Positions 19,533 through 29,179 of a DNA stretch of 64,000 nucleotides are shown in pieces (within the stretch, counting starts at the first letter, position 1; the number at the start of each line of letters is the position of its first letter). The stretch is taken from positions 993,117 through 1,057,116 of the forward strand of contig NZ_KB889967.1 in assembly GCF_000372885.1 (NCBI RefSeq), written 5' to 3'. The notes under the pieces are model-generated. The model saw nothing but the letters and a program-made list of their open reading frames with translations. It searched no databases and was not told the origin of the DNA. This DNA is from Methyloversatilis thermotolerans. GTDB taxonomy: Bacteria > Pseudomonadota > Gammaproteobacteria > Burkholderiales > Rhodocyclaceae. The position numbers and the translations under genes are program-made.

Positions 19533-20071
19533 CCCCGGCGAATCGCATGCGGACGCAACGTGGCGTGACGCTGGTGGTCGCGCTGTTGCTGCTGGTTGCC
19601 ATCACCCTGCTCGGGCTCGCCAGCATGCGCGGAACCAGCATGCAGGAACGCATGAGCGCCAATCTCTATGATCGCGCCATCGCCTTCCAGTCCGCCGAAT
19701 CCGCGTTGCGCGAGGCCGAAGCCCTGATCGCCGCCGGCACCGCCGGTCCTTTCGACGGTACGGTGACCGGCATGTATCCGCAACCTGCACCGGGTGGGGA
19801 CGATTTCGCCAATCGCTGGGAGGCCTCCGCAACGATATGGGTGAATGCATCGACCTGGTGGGAGGCTGCGGACAGCGACACCCGCGGCAAGGCGGCCGGC
19901 GCACCGCAGTACATCATCGAGGATCTCGGCATCTGGCCCTCGACGCCCGATTGCGACACGGTGACCACCATCGCATCCGACTGCCTGAAGCCGCGCTACC
20001 GCGTGACCGCCCGCAGCGCGCCGGTAGCCGGCCGGCCGGCCGTGTTGCTGCAGACCACCTACATTCCATGA
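19529..20071 (+). CDS. pilX: Type IV pilus minor pilin PilX, copy B
   Basis: 180 residues. Leader MTPANRMRTQRG, then VTLVVALLLLVAITLLGL, then RGTSMQERMSANLYDRAIAF (PilX_N). No glutamate at +5, as in copy A. It is 39 residues shorter than copy A, chiefly because it lacks the Ser/Thr/Glu insert. Its stop overlaps the pilY1 ATG by 4 bases, tighter than in operon A. Confidence 0.9.
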   Translation: MTPANRMRTQRGVTLVVALLLLVAITLLGLASMRGTSMQERMSANLYDRAIAFQSAESALREAEALIAAGTAGPFDGTVTGMYPQPAPGGDDFANRWEASATIWVNASTWWEAADSDTRGKAAGAPQYIIEDLGIWPSTPDCDTVTTIASDCLKPRYRVTARSAPVAGRPAVLLQTTYIP

Positions 20072-23000
20072 CGTTGCGATCGATATCCATGCCGCTCGCT
20101 CTCGCGCTGAGCGTTCTTGCCTGGATGGCCGGGGCCCGCGCGGCCGTCGATATCTCCGACACGCCCATCATGATCGGCAGTGCGGTCGCGCCCAACATCA
20201 TGTTCCTGCTCGACGATTCCGGGTCCATGCAGTGGGAGGTGATGCCGGATGAAAAGCTCTACTTCTCGAACTACCTGTTTCCTGTGCCTGACCGACTGTA
20301 TGGCGGCCGGAACTACCCCGAGGACGTACCCACTTTCGATGACAACAATGTCCATAACTACTTCGGTCGCTCGCCCGACAACAACGAGAACTTCTACGAC
20401 CCGAACACGAACTACTACCCGTGGCTGAGGCACACAGGTGCTTCGTTCGGCAATGTGTCTCCGAGTGCCGCGCCGTACAACCCGGCCGACACCACGCGCG
20501 GCACCCTGGATCTGACCGCGCAGCAGAACCTGTCTGCCCGCTGGTTCGCCAACACCGGCAACACCCGGCAGAACCAGGCTGAATACGTGTGCAACGTGCC
20601 GTGCAACCGGCAGTTCTATCCCATCACCTTCTACATCTATCGCGGCAGCGGTTCGCGCACCAGCGCCGGGAGCTACACGAAATACCAGATCCGCGGCACG
20701 CGGGCCTACAAGCGCGACCCGATCGGCGGGGCGGAAGTCGAAGTGACGAGCTTCACCTGGCCGGGCGGCATCACCCGGACGGTGGCGGAAGAGACGCAGA
20801 ATTTCGCCAACTGGTTCAGCTACTACCGCAGCCGCATTCTGGCCGCGCGTGCCGGCGCATCCCGGGCTTTCGGTACGCTGGGCGAGAACTACCGGGTGGG
20901 ATTCCGCACCATCAATGGTTCGGGTGAAATGCTCATTCCGACGAGCGGAAATTTCAGCGGAACCAACCGTGAAACCTGGTTCAACAGACTGCTGCTGACC
21001 GCCATAGGCACCAGCGGCACGCCCTTGCGCACCGCATTGAACTGGGCGGGCAATTACTACGAGAGCCGCACCGGCGATGAAGATCCATGGGCCGACAGCG
21101 TGCACCGCCAGCCGCTGGCGTGTCGGCAGTCCTTCACCATACTCACCACCGATGGCTACTGGGGCGACAACTTCACGCTGCCCGCCGACCAGAACGCTGA
21201 CGGCAGCGAAGCGCGTCCCTATCGCGACAGCCACAGCAACACGCTGGCCGACGTGGCGATGTACTACTACAAGCGCGATCTCAGGACAGGCATGGCGAAC
21301 AAGGTGCCGACTTCATCGCGCGATTCGGCCAACTGGCAGCACATGGTGACCTTCGGCCTCTCGCTGGGCACCAGCGGCACTCTGGACCCTGCCAGCGATC
21401 TGGCCGCGCTGACCGCCGGTACCAAGAGCTGGCCCGATCCGACCGACAGTTCGCCGGCGAAGATCGACGATCTGTGGCACGCCAGCCTGAACGGCCGCGG
21501 CGCCTTCGTAAACGCATCCAGTCCGTCGCAGTTCGTCGACGGACTGTCGAACATGCTCGGCGATATCGGCGAGCGCGTCGCATCCGGCGGTACCGTAGCG
21601 GCCTCGAGCACGGCGCCGAACGCCACCACCCTCATCTACCAGGGGCGGTTCGTCGGCAGCAACTGGACCGGCGATCTGTGGGCCACGCGTTTGAACGCGG
21701 ATGGCTCACTGGCCGCCACGCCGACCTGGAAAGCCTCGGAGAACATTCCGACGCCCGCGAGCCGGGCGCTCTACACCTGGTCAGGCAGCGCCGGCATCGC
21801 CTTCCAGTGGGCGAATCTCAGCGCCAGCCAGCAAACCACGCTGGGCAGTTCCGCGGTGCTGGATTACCTGCGCGGCGTCACTTCGAACGAGGCCCGCAAC
21901 GGCGGCAGCTACCGCAATCGCACGTCGATTCTTGGCGACATCGTGAACTCGGCGCCGGTCTATGTCGGGCCGGTCGCCGACCTGCGACTGGAACGTTTCT
22001 CCTGGACCGGCGCCAGCACCTATCAGGCACATCGCAGCGCGGTGGCGAACCGGCGAGAAACGGTCTATGTCGCAGCCAACGACGGTTTCCTGCACGCGCT
22101 CGATGCGCGCAGCGGCAGCGAGCGTTTCGGCTATGCGCCGGCCGGTGCGCTGGCACTGATGAAAACCTTGTCGAGCACCACGTATGCACACAAATTCATG
22201 CACGACGGCAGTCCGGTCGTCGCCGAGGTGCATACCGGCGGCGCCTGGAGAACCGTCCTGATCGGCAGTCAGGGCCGTGGTGGGCGCAGCCTGTACGCGC
22301 TCGACATCACCGATCCGGATGCTTTCTCGGCCAACAAGGTACTGTGGGAATACACCCATGCCGAACTGGGCCTGCTCAACGGCGCACCGGTCGTGGCACG
22401 CCTGAATGACGGCAGTTGGGCGGTGATCGTCGGCAATGGTTACAACAGCGACAGCCAGCGTGCGCAGCTTTTCGTGATCAATATCGCGACCGGCGCGCTG
22501 CTGGCGAAGATCGACACCTTGAGCGGATCGTCGTCAGCGTCCAATGGCCTCGCTCCGGCCGAGGGTGTGGATGTCGATCGGGACGGCGACATGGACTATT
22601 TCTATGCCGGCGATCTGCTGGGCAATCTGTGGAAGTTCGATCTGAGCAGCGCCACGCCGTCGCAATGGCGAGTCGGCTATGGCACGACGACGGCTCCGCA
22701 GCCGCTGTTCGTCGCACGCAGTGCGACCAATGCGGTGCAGCCGATCACCAGCGGTGTGAGCGTGGGTTTCAATCCGGCCGACCGCAAGTTGTGGGTGTTC
22801 TTCGGCACCGGCAAGTACCTGGCATCGGCCGATCTTTCGAGTGTGGCGACGCAGACCTGGTACGGCCTGTACGACAGCGGCAGCACCGTGGGTTCTCGCA
22901 GCGATCTGGCGGAACGTCGCATCCTGGAGGAGGGCGCGACCGGGCAGGGTGACAATTATCGTGTCGTGTCCAAACCCGGGGACAGCAACGGCGGAGCGAC

Positions 23001-23448
23001 CATGAGTGGCAAGCGCGGGTGGTATCTGGATCTCACGTCGCCCGCCAATGGCGCGGAAGGCGAGCGCATCGTGTCTGCGCCCATTCTGTCGACCACCACG
23101 CTGTTCGTGAGCACGCTCATTCCCAGTGACGATTCATGCCAACCTGGCGGTCAAGGCTGGGTGCTGGGTGTCAATCCTTTCACCGGCGGCCGGCAGGACT
23201 TCGATGTTTTCGATTTCAGCCGCAATGGCAGCGTGGATTCGGGCGACCGGGTGGATCTTTCCAATGGCAACGGCACCAGCAGCAAGGTGGTGGGCAGCGG
23301 CTACAGCAAGGACAATCTTCCTGGAAGCCCGCTCAATATCGGCAAGCAGCAGGTGGTCGGCGGTTCGGACGGCACCGCAAGCACGCGCACGGTGTCCGAC
23401 GGTTTGCGCAGCGGACGGGTATCGTGGAAGGAACTGGTGAGGGATTGA
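20068..23448 (+). CDS. pilY1: Type IV pilus tip adhesin PilY1, copy B
   Basis: 1126 residues from the ATG at 20068. Signal peptide about 1-25, then a VWA-like region with MIDAS D49-x-S51-x-S53. The C-terminal PilY1 propeller has NDGFLHALDARSGSERFGY and a calcium-type loop D835-V-D-R-D-G-D-M-D843, ending GRVSWKEL. The architecture matches copy A, but the N-terminal half differs in loop lengths and there is no Gly/Ser linker. Two diverged copies could give pili with different tips or binding targets. Confidence 0.92.
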   Translation: MTLRSISMPLALALSVLAWMAGARAAVDISDTPIMIGSAVAPNIMFLLDDSGSMQWEVMPDEKLYFSNYLFPVPDRLYGGRNYPEDVPTFDDNNVHNYFGRSPDNNENFYDPNTNYYPWLRHTGASFGNVSPSAAPYNPADTTRGTLDLTAQQNLSARWFANTGNTRQNQAEYVCNVPCNRQFYPITFYIYRGSGSRTSAGSYTKYQIRGTRAYKRDPIGGAEVEVTSFTWPGGITRTVAEETQNFANWFSYYRSRILAARAGASRAFGTLGENYRVGFRTINGSGEMLIPTSGNFSGTNRETWFNRLLLTAIGTSGTPLRTALNWAGNYYESRTGDEDPWADSVHRQPLACRQSFTILTTDGYWGDNFTLPADQNADGSEARPYRDSHSNTLADVAMYYYKRDLRTGMANKVPTSSRDSANWQHMVTFGLSLGTSGTLDPASDLAALTAGTKSWPDPTDSSPAKIDDLWHASLNGRGAFVNASSPSQFVDGLSNMLGDIGERVASGGTVAASSTAPNATTLIYQGRFVGSNWTGDLWATRLNADGSLAATPTWKASENIPTPASRALYTWSGSAGIAFQWANLSASQQTTLGSSAVLDYLRGVTSNEARNGGSYRNRTSILGDIVNSAPVYVGPVADLRLERFSWTGASTYQAHRSAVANRRETVYVAANDGFLHALDARSGSERFGYAPAGALALMKTLSSTTYAHKFMHDGSPVVAEVHTGGAWRTVLIGSQGRGGRSLYALDITDPDAFSANKVLWEYTHAELGLLNGAPVVARLNDGSWAVIVGNGYNSDSQRAQLFVINIATGALLAKIDTLSGSSSASNGLAPAEGVDVDRDGDMDYFYAGDLLGNLWKFDLSSATPSQWRVGYGTTTAPQPLFVARSATNAVQPITSGVSVGFNPADRKLWVFFGTGKYLASADLSSVATQTWYGLYDSGSTVGSRSDLAERRILEEGATGQGDNYRVVSKPGDSNGGATMSGKRGWYLDLTSPANGAEGERIVSAPILSTTTLFVSTLIPSDDSCQPGGQGWVLGVNPFTGGRQDFDVFDFSRNGSVDSGDRVDLSNGNGTSSKVVGSGYSKDNLPGSPLNIGKQQVVGGSDGTASTRTVSDGLRSGRVSWKELVRD

Positions 23449-23450
23449 GC

Positions 23451-23873
23451 ATGCGGAAGCAAGTTGGCAGGCGGGCGCGGGAACGAGCGGGCGCCGATGC
23501 GCAAGTGCGGCAACGAGACCCGCGGGGCGCCATTTTTCGCTCTGTGCTGTGCGCCGCGCTGGTGTCTTCGCTGGGCGGCGCGCCAGCGCGTGCACAGGAC
23601 GCGGTGTCGCCGCTCGCCAGCCCGTCGCTGTACGAGGAACAGGGCGTGGTGTCGCGCATCGACGCCGCGAGCGGCACGGTAACCATCAACGGGAAACAGT
23701 ACCGGACAAGCCCCAAAACCATCGTTTACGTGGTGGATTCCAGCGGTCGGTCGCGGCGCGCCAATCGCATCAGCGAACTGCCTCCGGACACGTCCATCAG
23801 CTTTTCCGCCGGCAGCGACGGTACCTTGACCCATGTGCGCGCGGGTGCCGGCATTCGCCCGTACCGGCCGTGA
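23451..23873 (+). CDS. PilY2-like small secreted protein
   Basis: 140 residues starting 2 bases after pilY1. A basic N-terminal stretch (1-28) precedes a signal-peptide-like segment SVLCAALVSSLGGAPARA. The mature part EEQGVVSRIDAASGTVTING is a small beta-rich, OB-like domain resembling PilY2 of Pseudomonas, whose gene also follows pilY1. PilY2's biochemical role is unclear but it is linked to fimbrial biogenesis. The call rests on position, size and fold-like pattern, not on strong sequence identity. Confidence 0.6.
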   Translation: MRKQVGRRARERAGADAQVRQRDPRGAIFRSVLCAALVSSLGGAPARAQDAVSPLASPSLYEEQGVVSRIDAASGTVTINGKQYRTSPKTIVYVVDSSGRSRRANRISELPPDTSISFSAGSDGTLTHVRAGAGIRPYRP

Positions 23874-23965
23874 CTGCGTGACGGCTGTTGCCGCGAACAC
23901 ATCCGGAGGTTGAGGGAAACAATCATCGAATACTCAACGCCTTGCGTTCTTTCCCATTTCTTATT

Positions 23966-23991
23966 CTTCTGAAAATTACTGTTTTCAGAAG
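23966..23991. terminator. Perfect 10-bp hairpin between convergent genes
   Basis: CTTCTGAAAA (23966-23975) and TTTTCAGAAG (23982-23991) are perfect inverted repeats around a 6-base loop. They lie in an AT-rich island between the convergent pilY2-like gene and the DUF202 gene. The position suits a bidirectional terminator, but no T-run follows on either strand; a protein-binding dyad is the alternative. Confidence 0.45.
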
Positions 23992-24100
23992 TTAAGAGGA
24001 GCTTTGCAGAGGGCTTCGATGCCGGCCTTCCGGCGACGCGGTCCAGCCGGCCGCGAACTGTCTGTTCATCCGACCCGCCGCACCCGGCTACCGGTCGGGT

Positions 24101-24484
24101 TCACCCGGTCTGGAACAGATGCAGGACCAGTGCACAGCCGGTCAGCGCGACTCCGATCGCCACCGCCGGTGCGAGCCACAGATGATAGCCGTCGGGAATT
24201 TCCACCGGTCTGAGCTGGCTCAGCACGCGCCGGTACTGGTGCGTGGCCACCACTACCGAAAGCGCGCCGAATGCGATGAGTGCGACGCCAGTCCAGAACG
24301 ACAGCCCGCGCGCCGGCATGTGCGACACGTCGCCTGCCGCATGGGCACCGCCGAGCATGGCGACGAACAGCGCGAAACGTTCGATCGCGAAGCCGAACGC
24401 CATCAGTGCCAGCGCCGTGCGCACCCAGGCCATGAGCGTGCGTTCGGCGGCGAAAAACACCCGCGGATCGTTCAGATCGGACAT
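24101..24484 (-). CDS. DUF202 family (YidH-like) membrane protein
   Basis: 127 residues. The family signature RVFFAAERTLMAWVRTALAL at the N terminus is followed by three hydrophobic segments (about 20-45, 63-83, 100-124). Such YidH-like inner-membrane proteins have no firmly known function in bacteria; the fold is shared with the eukaryotic VTC DUF202 domain. It lies 6 bp downstream of the dioxygenase gene on the same strand and is probably co-transcribed with it. Confidence 0.85.
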   Translation of the reverse strand: MSDLNDPRVFFAAERTLMAWVRTALALMAFGFAIERFALFVAMLGGAHAAGDVSHMPARGLSFWTGVALIAFGALSVVVATHQYRRVLSQLRPVEIPDGYHLWLAPAVAIGVALTGCALVLHLFQTG

Positions 24485-24490
24485 TCCGGT

Positions 24491-25258
24491 TCAGGCGGCC
24501 GGGTTGCGCCGGTAGGTCACCACCAGCACGTCGCGCCAGGCCGGCCGCGATGCATCCACCGGATGAATGGGCGTCACGCCATGCAATGCCCGCTGGTCGT
24601 TTACCAGCGCCGCGTCGCACGGCGATGTGAGCGTGAAGCTGTCCAGGCGTTGACCGTCCGGTGAAAAGATTTCGGTGGTGCCGCTTTCCACGTTCTCCCG
24701 GCGCACCATCATCACCAGAACGAAATCCACGCCGTCGCGATGCACGCCTTCCGGCGTGGGTCGCCCTTCGCTGTCCGGGCGTGCCTCGATGCGGAACTGG
24801 TGCACCTCGATATGCGCAGCCTGTGCCGGATGCAGACGCTGGAACACCGACAGCCCGAATCCGATCACCGTCTGCAGCGTGCGGCCCGACAGCACCTCCG
24901 GCAGCACCGGCTCGAAATGACGCTCGACGCCGCCATTGAGCGTGTTGTAGTCCAGACTCTGGTAGTGCGGCTGATGCGGCTCGATCGCCACCTCGCCGGA
25001 ATCGGCGGCAGCGCTCAGCGTGGCATAGCGCCGGCGCCGATAGCGGCCACCGTCCGCCATATAGGTATCGAGTTCCAGTGCATTCCAGCTCTGTGCGAAC
25101 ACATCCCAGTCCGCGTGCCAGGCGCGGCGCAGGCTGGTCAGCGCATCCCTGACCTGGGCGGCGGGCAGGAAACAGAAATCGTGGGCGGCCACCTGTTCGG
25201 CCAGGGCACGGGCGAAGGTCCCGGAATTGAGCAACTGCGACATCTCGTCAAGCGTCAT
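24491..25258 (-). CDS. 2OG-Fe(II) dioxygenase family protein (PF10014-like)
   Basis: 255 residues from the ATG whose complement is 25256-25258; the frame continues upstream without family similarity. The ferrous-iron triad can be read as H173-R-D175 (EGVHRDGVDF) plus distal H226 (ALHGVTPI), with R243 or a nearby Arg for 2-oxoglutarate. NTLNGGVERHFEPV and HQFRIEA are typical of this family, which includes L-isoleucine 4-hydroxylase. The substrate is probably a free amino acid or similar, but cannot be assigned. Divergent from hyi. Confidence 0.8.
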   Translation of the reverse strand: MTLDEMSQLLNSGTFARALAEQVAAHDFCFLPAAQVRDALTSLRRAWHADWDVFAQSWNALELDTYMADGGRYRRRRYATLSAAADSGEVAIEPHQPHYQSLDYNTLNGGVERHFEPVLPEVLSGRTLQTVIGFGLSVFQRLHPAQAAHIEVHQFRIEARPDSEGRPTPEGVHRDGVDFVLVMMVRRENVESGTTEIFSPDGQRLDSFTLTSPCDAALVNDQRALHGVTPIHPVDASRPAWRDVLVVTYRRNPAA

Positions 25259-25500
25259 CTGAATGCAGCAAAGGCGGGACGATACTCCGGCCGCGCCCAC
25301 AACGCACGCCTGTACCAGCGCTCGGGCCGTTACAACCGGTGTCCTGCGAGCGTGCTCCGGGCATGGCTGGCGGTCGCGCGCGTCGTTCCGGCCCGGGCTG
25401 CCGAGAGGATCCCCTGCATTGAAGCGTGGGCCGCGCGGGATCCGGATCGAGGCCAACAGACCCTAGAATGCAGCCCGTCCCGCTCGCTACGCTGACTGCC

Positions 25501-26274
25501 ATGCCCCGCTTCTGTGCCAATCTTTCGCTGCTGTTTACCGAGCACCCGTTTGCCGAGCGCTGGGCTGCGGCCGCGCGCGCCGGGTTCACGGGCGTGGAAT
25601 GCCATTTTCCGTATGAAATCCCTGCTCAGCGGCTGGCCGAAATGCTGGCCGAACATCGGCTGGAACAGGTGCTGTTCAACCTGCCTGCAGGCGACTGGGC
25701 GGCCGGTGAACGCGGGCTGGCCTGCCTGCCCGACCGCCGTCGCGAATTCGAGGATGGCGTGGCACTTGCGCTCGACTACGCGCGCGCCACCGCTTGCCGG
25801 CGCATCAACTGTCTGGCCGGTATCGCGCCGGCTGGCGTGCCGCGCGAGCGGCTGCTCGACGTGATGGCGGACAACCTGCGCCTTGCCGCGCGCGCCTTCG
25901 CGCCGCTGGGCATTGATCTGCTGGTCGAGCCGATCAACAGTCGCGACATGCCGGGCTTCCTGCTCAACCGTTCCGCGGAAACACTGGCGCTGATCGAGCG
26001 CGTGGGCGAAGCCAACGTGAAGCTGCAGTACGACGTCTATCACATGCAGATCATGGAAGGCGACCTCGCGCTGACCTTGCAGCGCGAGCTGCCGCGCATC
26101 GGCCATGTGCAGATCGCCGACAATCCCGGGCGGCACGAACCGGGCACCGGCGAGATCAATTTCCCCTTCCTGTTCGACTGGCTGGACCGCATCGGCTACG
26201 CGGGCTGGGTCAGCGCGGAGTACCTGCCGGCGGCCGGTACTCTGGCCGGTCTGGGCTGGCTGCCGCGCGCCTGA
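25501..26274 (+). CDS. hyi: Hydroxypyruvate isomerase
   Basis: 257 residues, the family length, from the ATG at 25501 (MPRFCANLSLLFTE). TIM-barrel metal-binding positions appear in LLVEPINSRD, KLQYDVYHMQ, HVQIADNPGRHEPGTGEIN and VSAEY. The enzyme interconverts hydroxypyruvate and tartronate semialdehyde in glyoxylate metabolism. The usual partners glyoxylate carboligase and tartronate semialdehyde reductase are not in this window. It is followed by the DUF2863 gene at 43 bp. Confidence 0.9.
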   Translation: MPRFCANLSLLFTEHPFAERWAAAARAGFTGVECHFPYEIPAQRLAEMLAEHRLEQVLFNLPAGDWAAGERGLACLPDRRREFEDGVALALDYARATACRRINCLAGIAPAGVPRERLLDVMADNLRLAARAFAPLGIDLLVEPINSRDMPGFLLNRSAETLALIERVGEANVKLQYDVYHMQIMEGDLALTLQRELPRIGHVQIADNPGRHEPGTGEINFPFLFDWLDRIGYAGWVSAEYLPAAGTLAGLGWLPRA

Positions 26275-26317
26275 GCCCGGCATTGGTAGAATCCGGTTTC
26301 AGTCACCGGAATTCCCA

Positions 26318-27490
26318 ATGAAACGTACCCGTTTTGCACGCCGTGGCGGCCTCACCCAGGACGCCGCACTGCTTACCCGCCTCGCCAATGGACTTGCGGA
26401 ATCGGCCAGCCGCGTCGAGGACCGTTACTGGGAGCTGCGCCTGACCGAACAGGTCAGCCGTCTCGTCGGCGAACGCAATGAAGACGCGCTGAATGCCGCT
26501 CTCGATCACCTGTGGCGCGAGAACGGCCCGGCCTATGATGCGCTGGCCGATTTCATCGAAGGCGGCGTGGAATGCGGCCTGCCCGGCGACGCCGGCAAGG
26601 AATGGGATGCCGTCATGTTCGCCGCCCCCCTGCTCGCCTGGTCGCGCTTTTCCATCCCGGCCGGCCCGATTCCGGCGCCGATACTCGCCAGCCTCAAGGT
26701 GCAACTGTGCGCGCATGCATTCGGCGCGCGCGCCAAGGTTGCGCTGGCCGACTATCTGTTCAGCCCGGACCAGCTTCCGCGCGGCTATGTGGAAACCCGC
26801 GATCTGGCCGACGATCTGGGCGAAGCGGTGCTGGCTGGCGACGACCTCAAGCTGGAAGCCGAGAGCATGGCGCAGACCACCACCTTCCTGTCCGATACGC
26901 GCTACGTGATCGGCATGGTCATGGTGCCGCGCGGCCAGCCCATGTTCCGCTGGCAGGAAGACGACGGTGCGCGCGATCACGTGATCAAACAGTGGCAGGC
27001 CCAGGGCGGTGCGGTGATGTCCACGCTGCTGCGCGCCTGCGCCTTCGATCTGTTGCCGCCAAACGCCTATCACTCGGCCTGCCGCGAAGCGGACCGTGCG
27101 TCGCGTGCCTACTCGCTGCGCGCCTCGGTCGCCTTCCTGGAACAGATGCTCGCGGTTCCGCCGTCCGGACTGCGCGCCATCATCGCGCCCTTCCACGACA
27201 AGCAGCTCGAGGAATACCGCATCGCCTTCACCACCACCAATTCCAGCCAGGTGGTGCACGGCGTGGTGTGGGCACTTCTGGGCGCCGAGGACGAGGAAAG
27301 CGATATCGTGGGCGAGATCGAAGGCGTGCTGCGCGAATGCGGCGTGACCGACACGCTGGTGCTGGACCATCGCATGCCCATGGAGTACTGCGACGACTGC
27401 GGCGCCCCGCTCTACCCGGATCCCGATGGCCAGCCGGTGCACGCCGAAATGCCCGAAGCCGGCGAACAGCCGCCCATGCATCTGCACTGA
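26318..27490 (+). CDS. DUF2863 family protein
   Basis: 390 residues from the ATG at 26318. A cytoplasmic protein with no signal or membrane segments. Near the C terminus it has a short zinc-ribbon-like motif EYCDDCGAPLYPDPDG with two cysteines and a His-containing tail. DUF2863 is essentially confined to betaproteobacteria and has no known function. Placed between hyi and prfC, possibly in one transcript (43 and 63 bp gaps). Confidence 0.85.
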   Translation: MKRTRFARRGGLTQDAALLTRLANGLAESASRVEDRYWELRLTEQVSRLVGERNEDALNAALDHLWRENGPAYDALADFIEGGVECGLPGDAGKEWDAVMFAAPLLAWSRFSIPAGPIPAPILASLKVQLCAHAFGARAKVALADYLFSPDQLPRGYVETRDLADDLGEAVLAGDDLKLEAESMAQTTTFLSDTRYVIGMVMVPRGQPMFRWQEDDGARDHVIKQWQAQGGAVMSTLLRACAFDLLPPNAYHSACREADRASRAYSLRASVAFLEQMLAVPPSGLRAIIAPFHDKQLEEYRIAFTTTNSSQVVHGVVWALLGAEDEESDIVGEIEGVLRECGVTDTLVLDHRMPMEYCDDCGAPLYPDPDGQPVHAEMPEAGEQPPMHLH

Positions 27491-27553
27491 AACGTCCGCA
27501 TCGATTCACCTTCGCGCGGCCGGAAGCGGCCGCGCCCCCTGCCCTGATCCGCC

Positions 27554-29155
27554 ATGTCGCTTGAACTGGAAGTCGCCCGCCGGCGCACCTTTGCCATCAT
27601 TTCCCACCCCGACGCGGGCAAGACCACGCTCACCGAAAAGCTGCTGCTGTTCGCAGGCGCGATCCAGATCGCCGGCAGCGTGAAGGCGCGCAAGGCCGCC
27701 CGCCACGCCACTTCCGACTGGATGGAAATCGAAAAGCAGCGCGGCATTTCGGTCGCCAGTTCGGTGATGCAGATGGAGTACCGCGACTGCGTCGTGAACC
27801 TGCTCGACACGCCGGGCCACAAGGACTTTTCCGAGGACACCTACCGCGTGCTCACCGCGGTGGATGCCGCGCTCATGGTGATCGACGCCGCCAATGGCGT
27901 GGAAGCGCAGACGCTGCGCCTGCTCGAGGTCTGCCGCGCGCGCAATACGCCCATCATCACCTTCATCAACAAGATGGACCGTGAAGTGCGCGCACCGCTG
28001 GACCTGATCGACGAACTCGAGCGCACGCTGGGCATGGATGTGGCGCCCTTTACCTGGCCGCTGGGCATGGGCAAGGATTTCGCCGGCGTGTACGAGCTGC
28101 GGGAGGACCGCATGCGCGTATTCCGCGCCGGCGAGGATCGCATTTCCGGTGACGAGGAAATCCTGCTTGGCCTGGATAACCCGGAAATCAAGGGCCGTTA
28201 TCCGATGCAGTTCGACACCGCGCACGCCGAGATCGAACTGGTGCGCGATGCCGCCCCGCCCTTCGACGAAGCCGAATTCCTCGCCGGCCGCCAGACGCCG
28301 GTGTTCTTCGGGTCGGCGATCAACAACTTCGGCGTCAAGGAAGTGCTGGATGCACTGGTCGACATGGCGCCACCGCCGGGTGGCCGTCCGGCCATACAGC
28401 GCCGGGTCGAGCCGACGGAAGAGAAATTCTCCGGCGTGGTGTTCAAGATCCAGGCCAATATGGACCCGGCGCATCGCGACCGCGTGGCCTTCGTCCGCGT
28501 GTGTTCCGGCCACTTCGAGCGCGGCATGCGCATGAAGGTGAGTCGCAACGGCAAGGACATCCGGCCGAACAACGTGGTCACCTTCCTGTCGCAGCGGCGC
28601 GAGCTGCTGGAGGAAGCCTTCGCTGGCGACATCATCGGCATCCCCAACCACGGCACGCTGCAACTGGGCGATACGCTGACCGAGGGCGAAACGCTGCAAT
28701 TTACCGGCCTGCCCTTCTTCGCGCCGGAATTGTTCCAGGGTGTCGAAGTCAAGGATCCATTGAAAACCAAGCAGTTGAGAGCAGGTCTTGAGCAATTGGG
28801 TGAAGAAGGGGCCATCCAGGTGTTCCGGCCGCTGGCGGGCGGTACGCTATTGCTCGGCGCGGTTGGCCAACTGCAGTTCGAAGTGGTGATCCACCGCCTG
28901 AAGACCGAATATGGCTGCGACGCCCGACTGGAACCGACCCGTTACATGATGGCGCGCTGGGTCACCTGCGACGACGAGCGTGAACTGAAGCGCTTCATCG
29001 ACGCCAACGCCCACCGCATCGCCTACGACGCGGTCGACGCTCCGGCCTTCCTCGCCACCATGCGGGCCGAACTGAACGTGGCGCAGGAAAAGTGGGACAA
29101 GATCAAGTTCCACGCCATGCGCGAACACGCCGGGCTCATGTTCGCCAGCCAGTGA
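27554..29155 (+). CDS. prfC: Peptide chain release factor 3
   Basis: 533 residues. The translational GTPase N-terminal domain has G1 SHPDAGKTTLTEKL, the switch region KQRGISVASSVMQ, G3 DTPGHKDFSEDTYR and G4 NKMD, and is followed by domain II and the RF3 C-terminal domain. RF3-GTP removes RF1/RF2 from the ribosome after peptide release. Complete and of usual length; palindromic repeats begin about 25 bp after the stop. Confidence 0.97.
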   Translation: MSLELEVARRRTFAIISHPDAGKTTLTEKLLLFAGAIQIAGSVKARKAARHATSDWMEIEKQRGISVASSVMQMEYRDCVVNLLDTPGHKDFSEDTYRVLTAVDAALMVIDAANGVEAQTLRLLEVCRARNTPIITFINKMDREVRAPLDLIDELERTLGMDVAPFTWPLGMGKDFAGVYELREDRMRVFRAGEDRISGDEEILLGLDNPEIKGRYPMQFDTAHAEIELVRDAAPPFDEAEFLAGRQTPVFFGSAINNFGVKEVLDALVDMAPPPGGRPAIQRRVEPTEEKFSGVVFKIQANMDPAHRDRVAFVRVCSGHFERGMRMKVSRNGKDIRPNNVVTFLSQRRELLEEAFAGDIIGIPNHGTLQLGDTLTEGETLQFTGLPFFAPELFQGVEVKDPLKTKQLRAGLEQLGEEGAIQVFRPLAGGTLLLGAVGQLQFEVVIHRLKTEYGCDARLEPTRYMMARWVTCDDERELKRFIDANAHRIAYDAVDAPAFLATMRAELNVAQEKWDKIKFHAMREHAGLMFASQ

Positions 29156-29179
29156 CCCGCGCCCAGGCCGCGAACGAAG

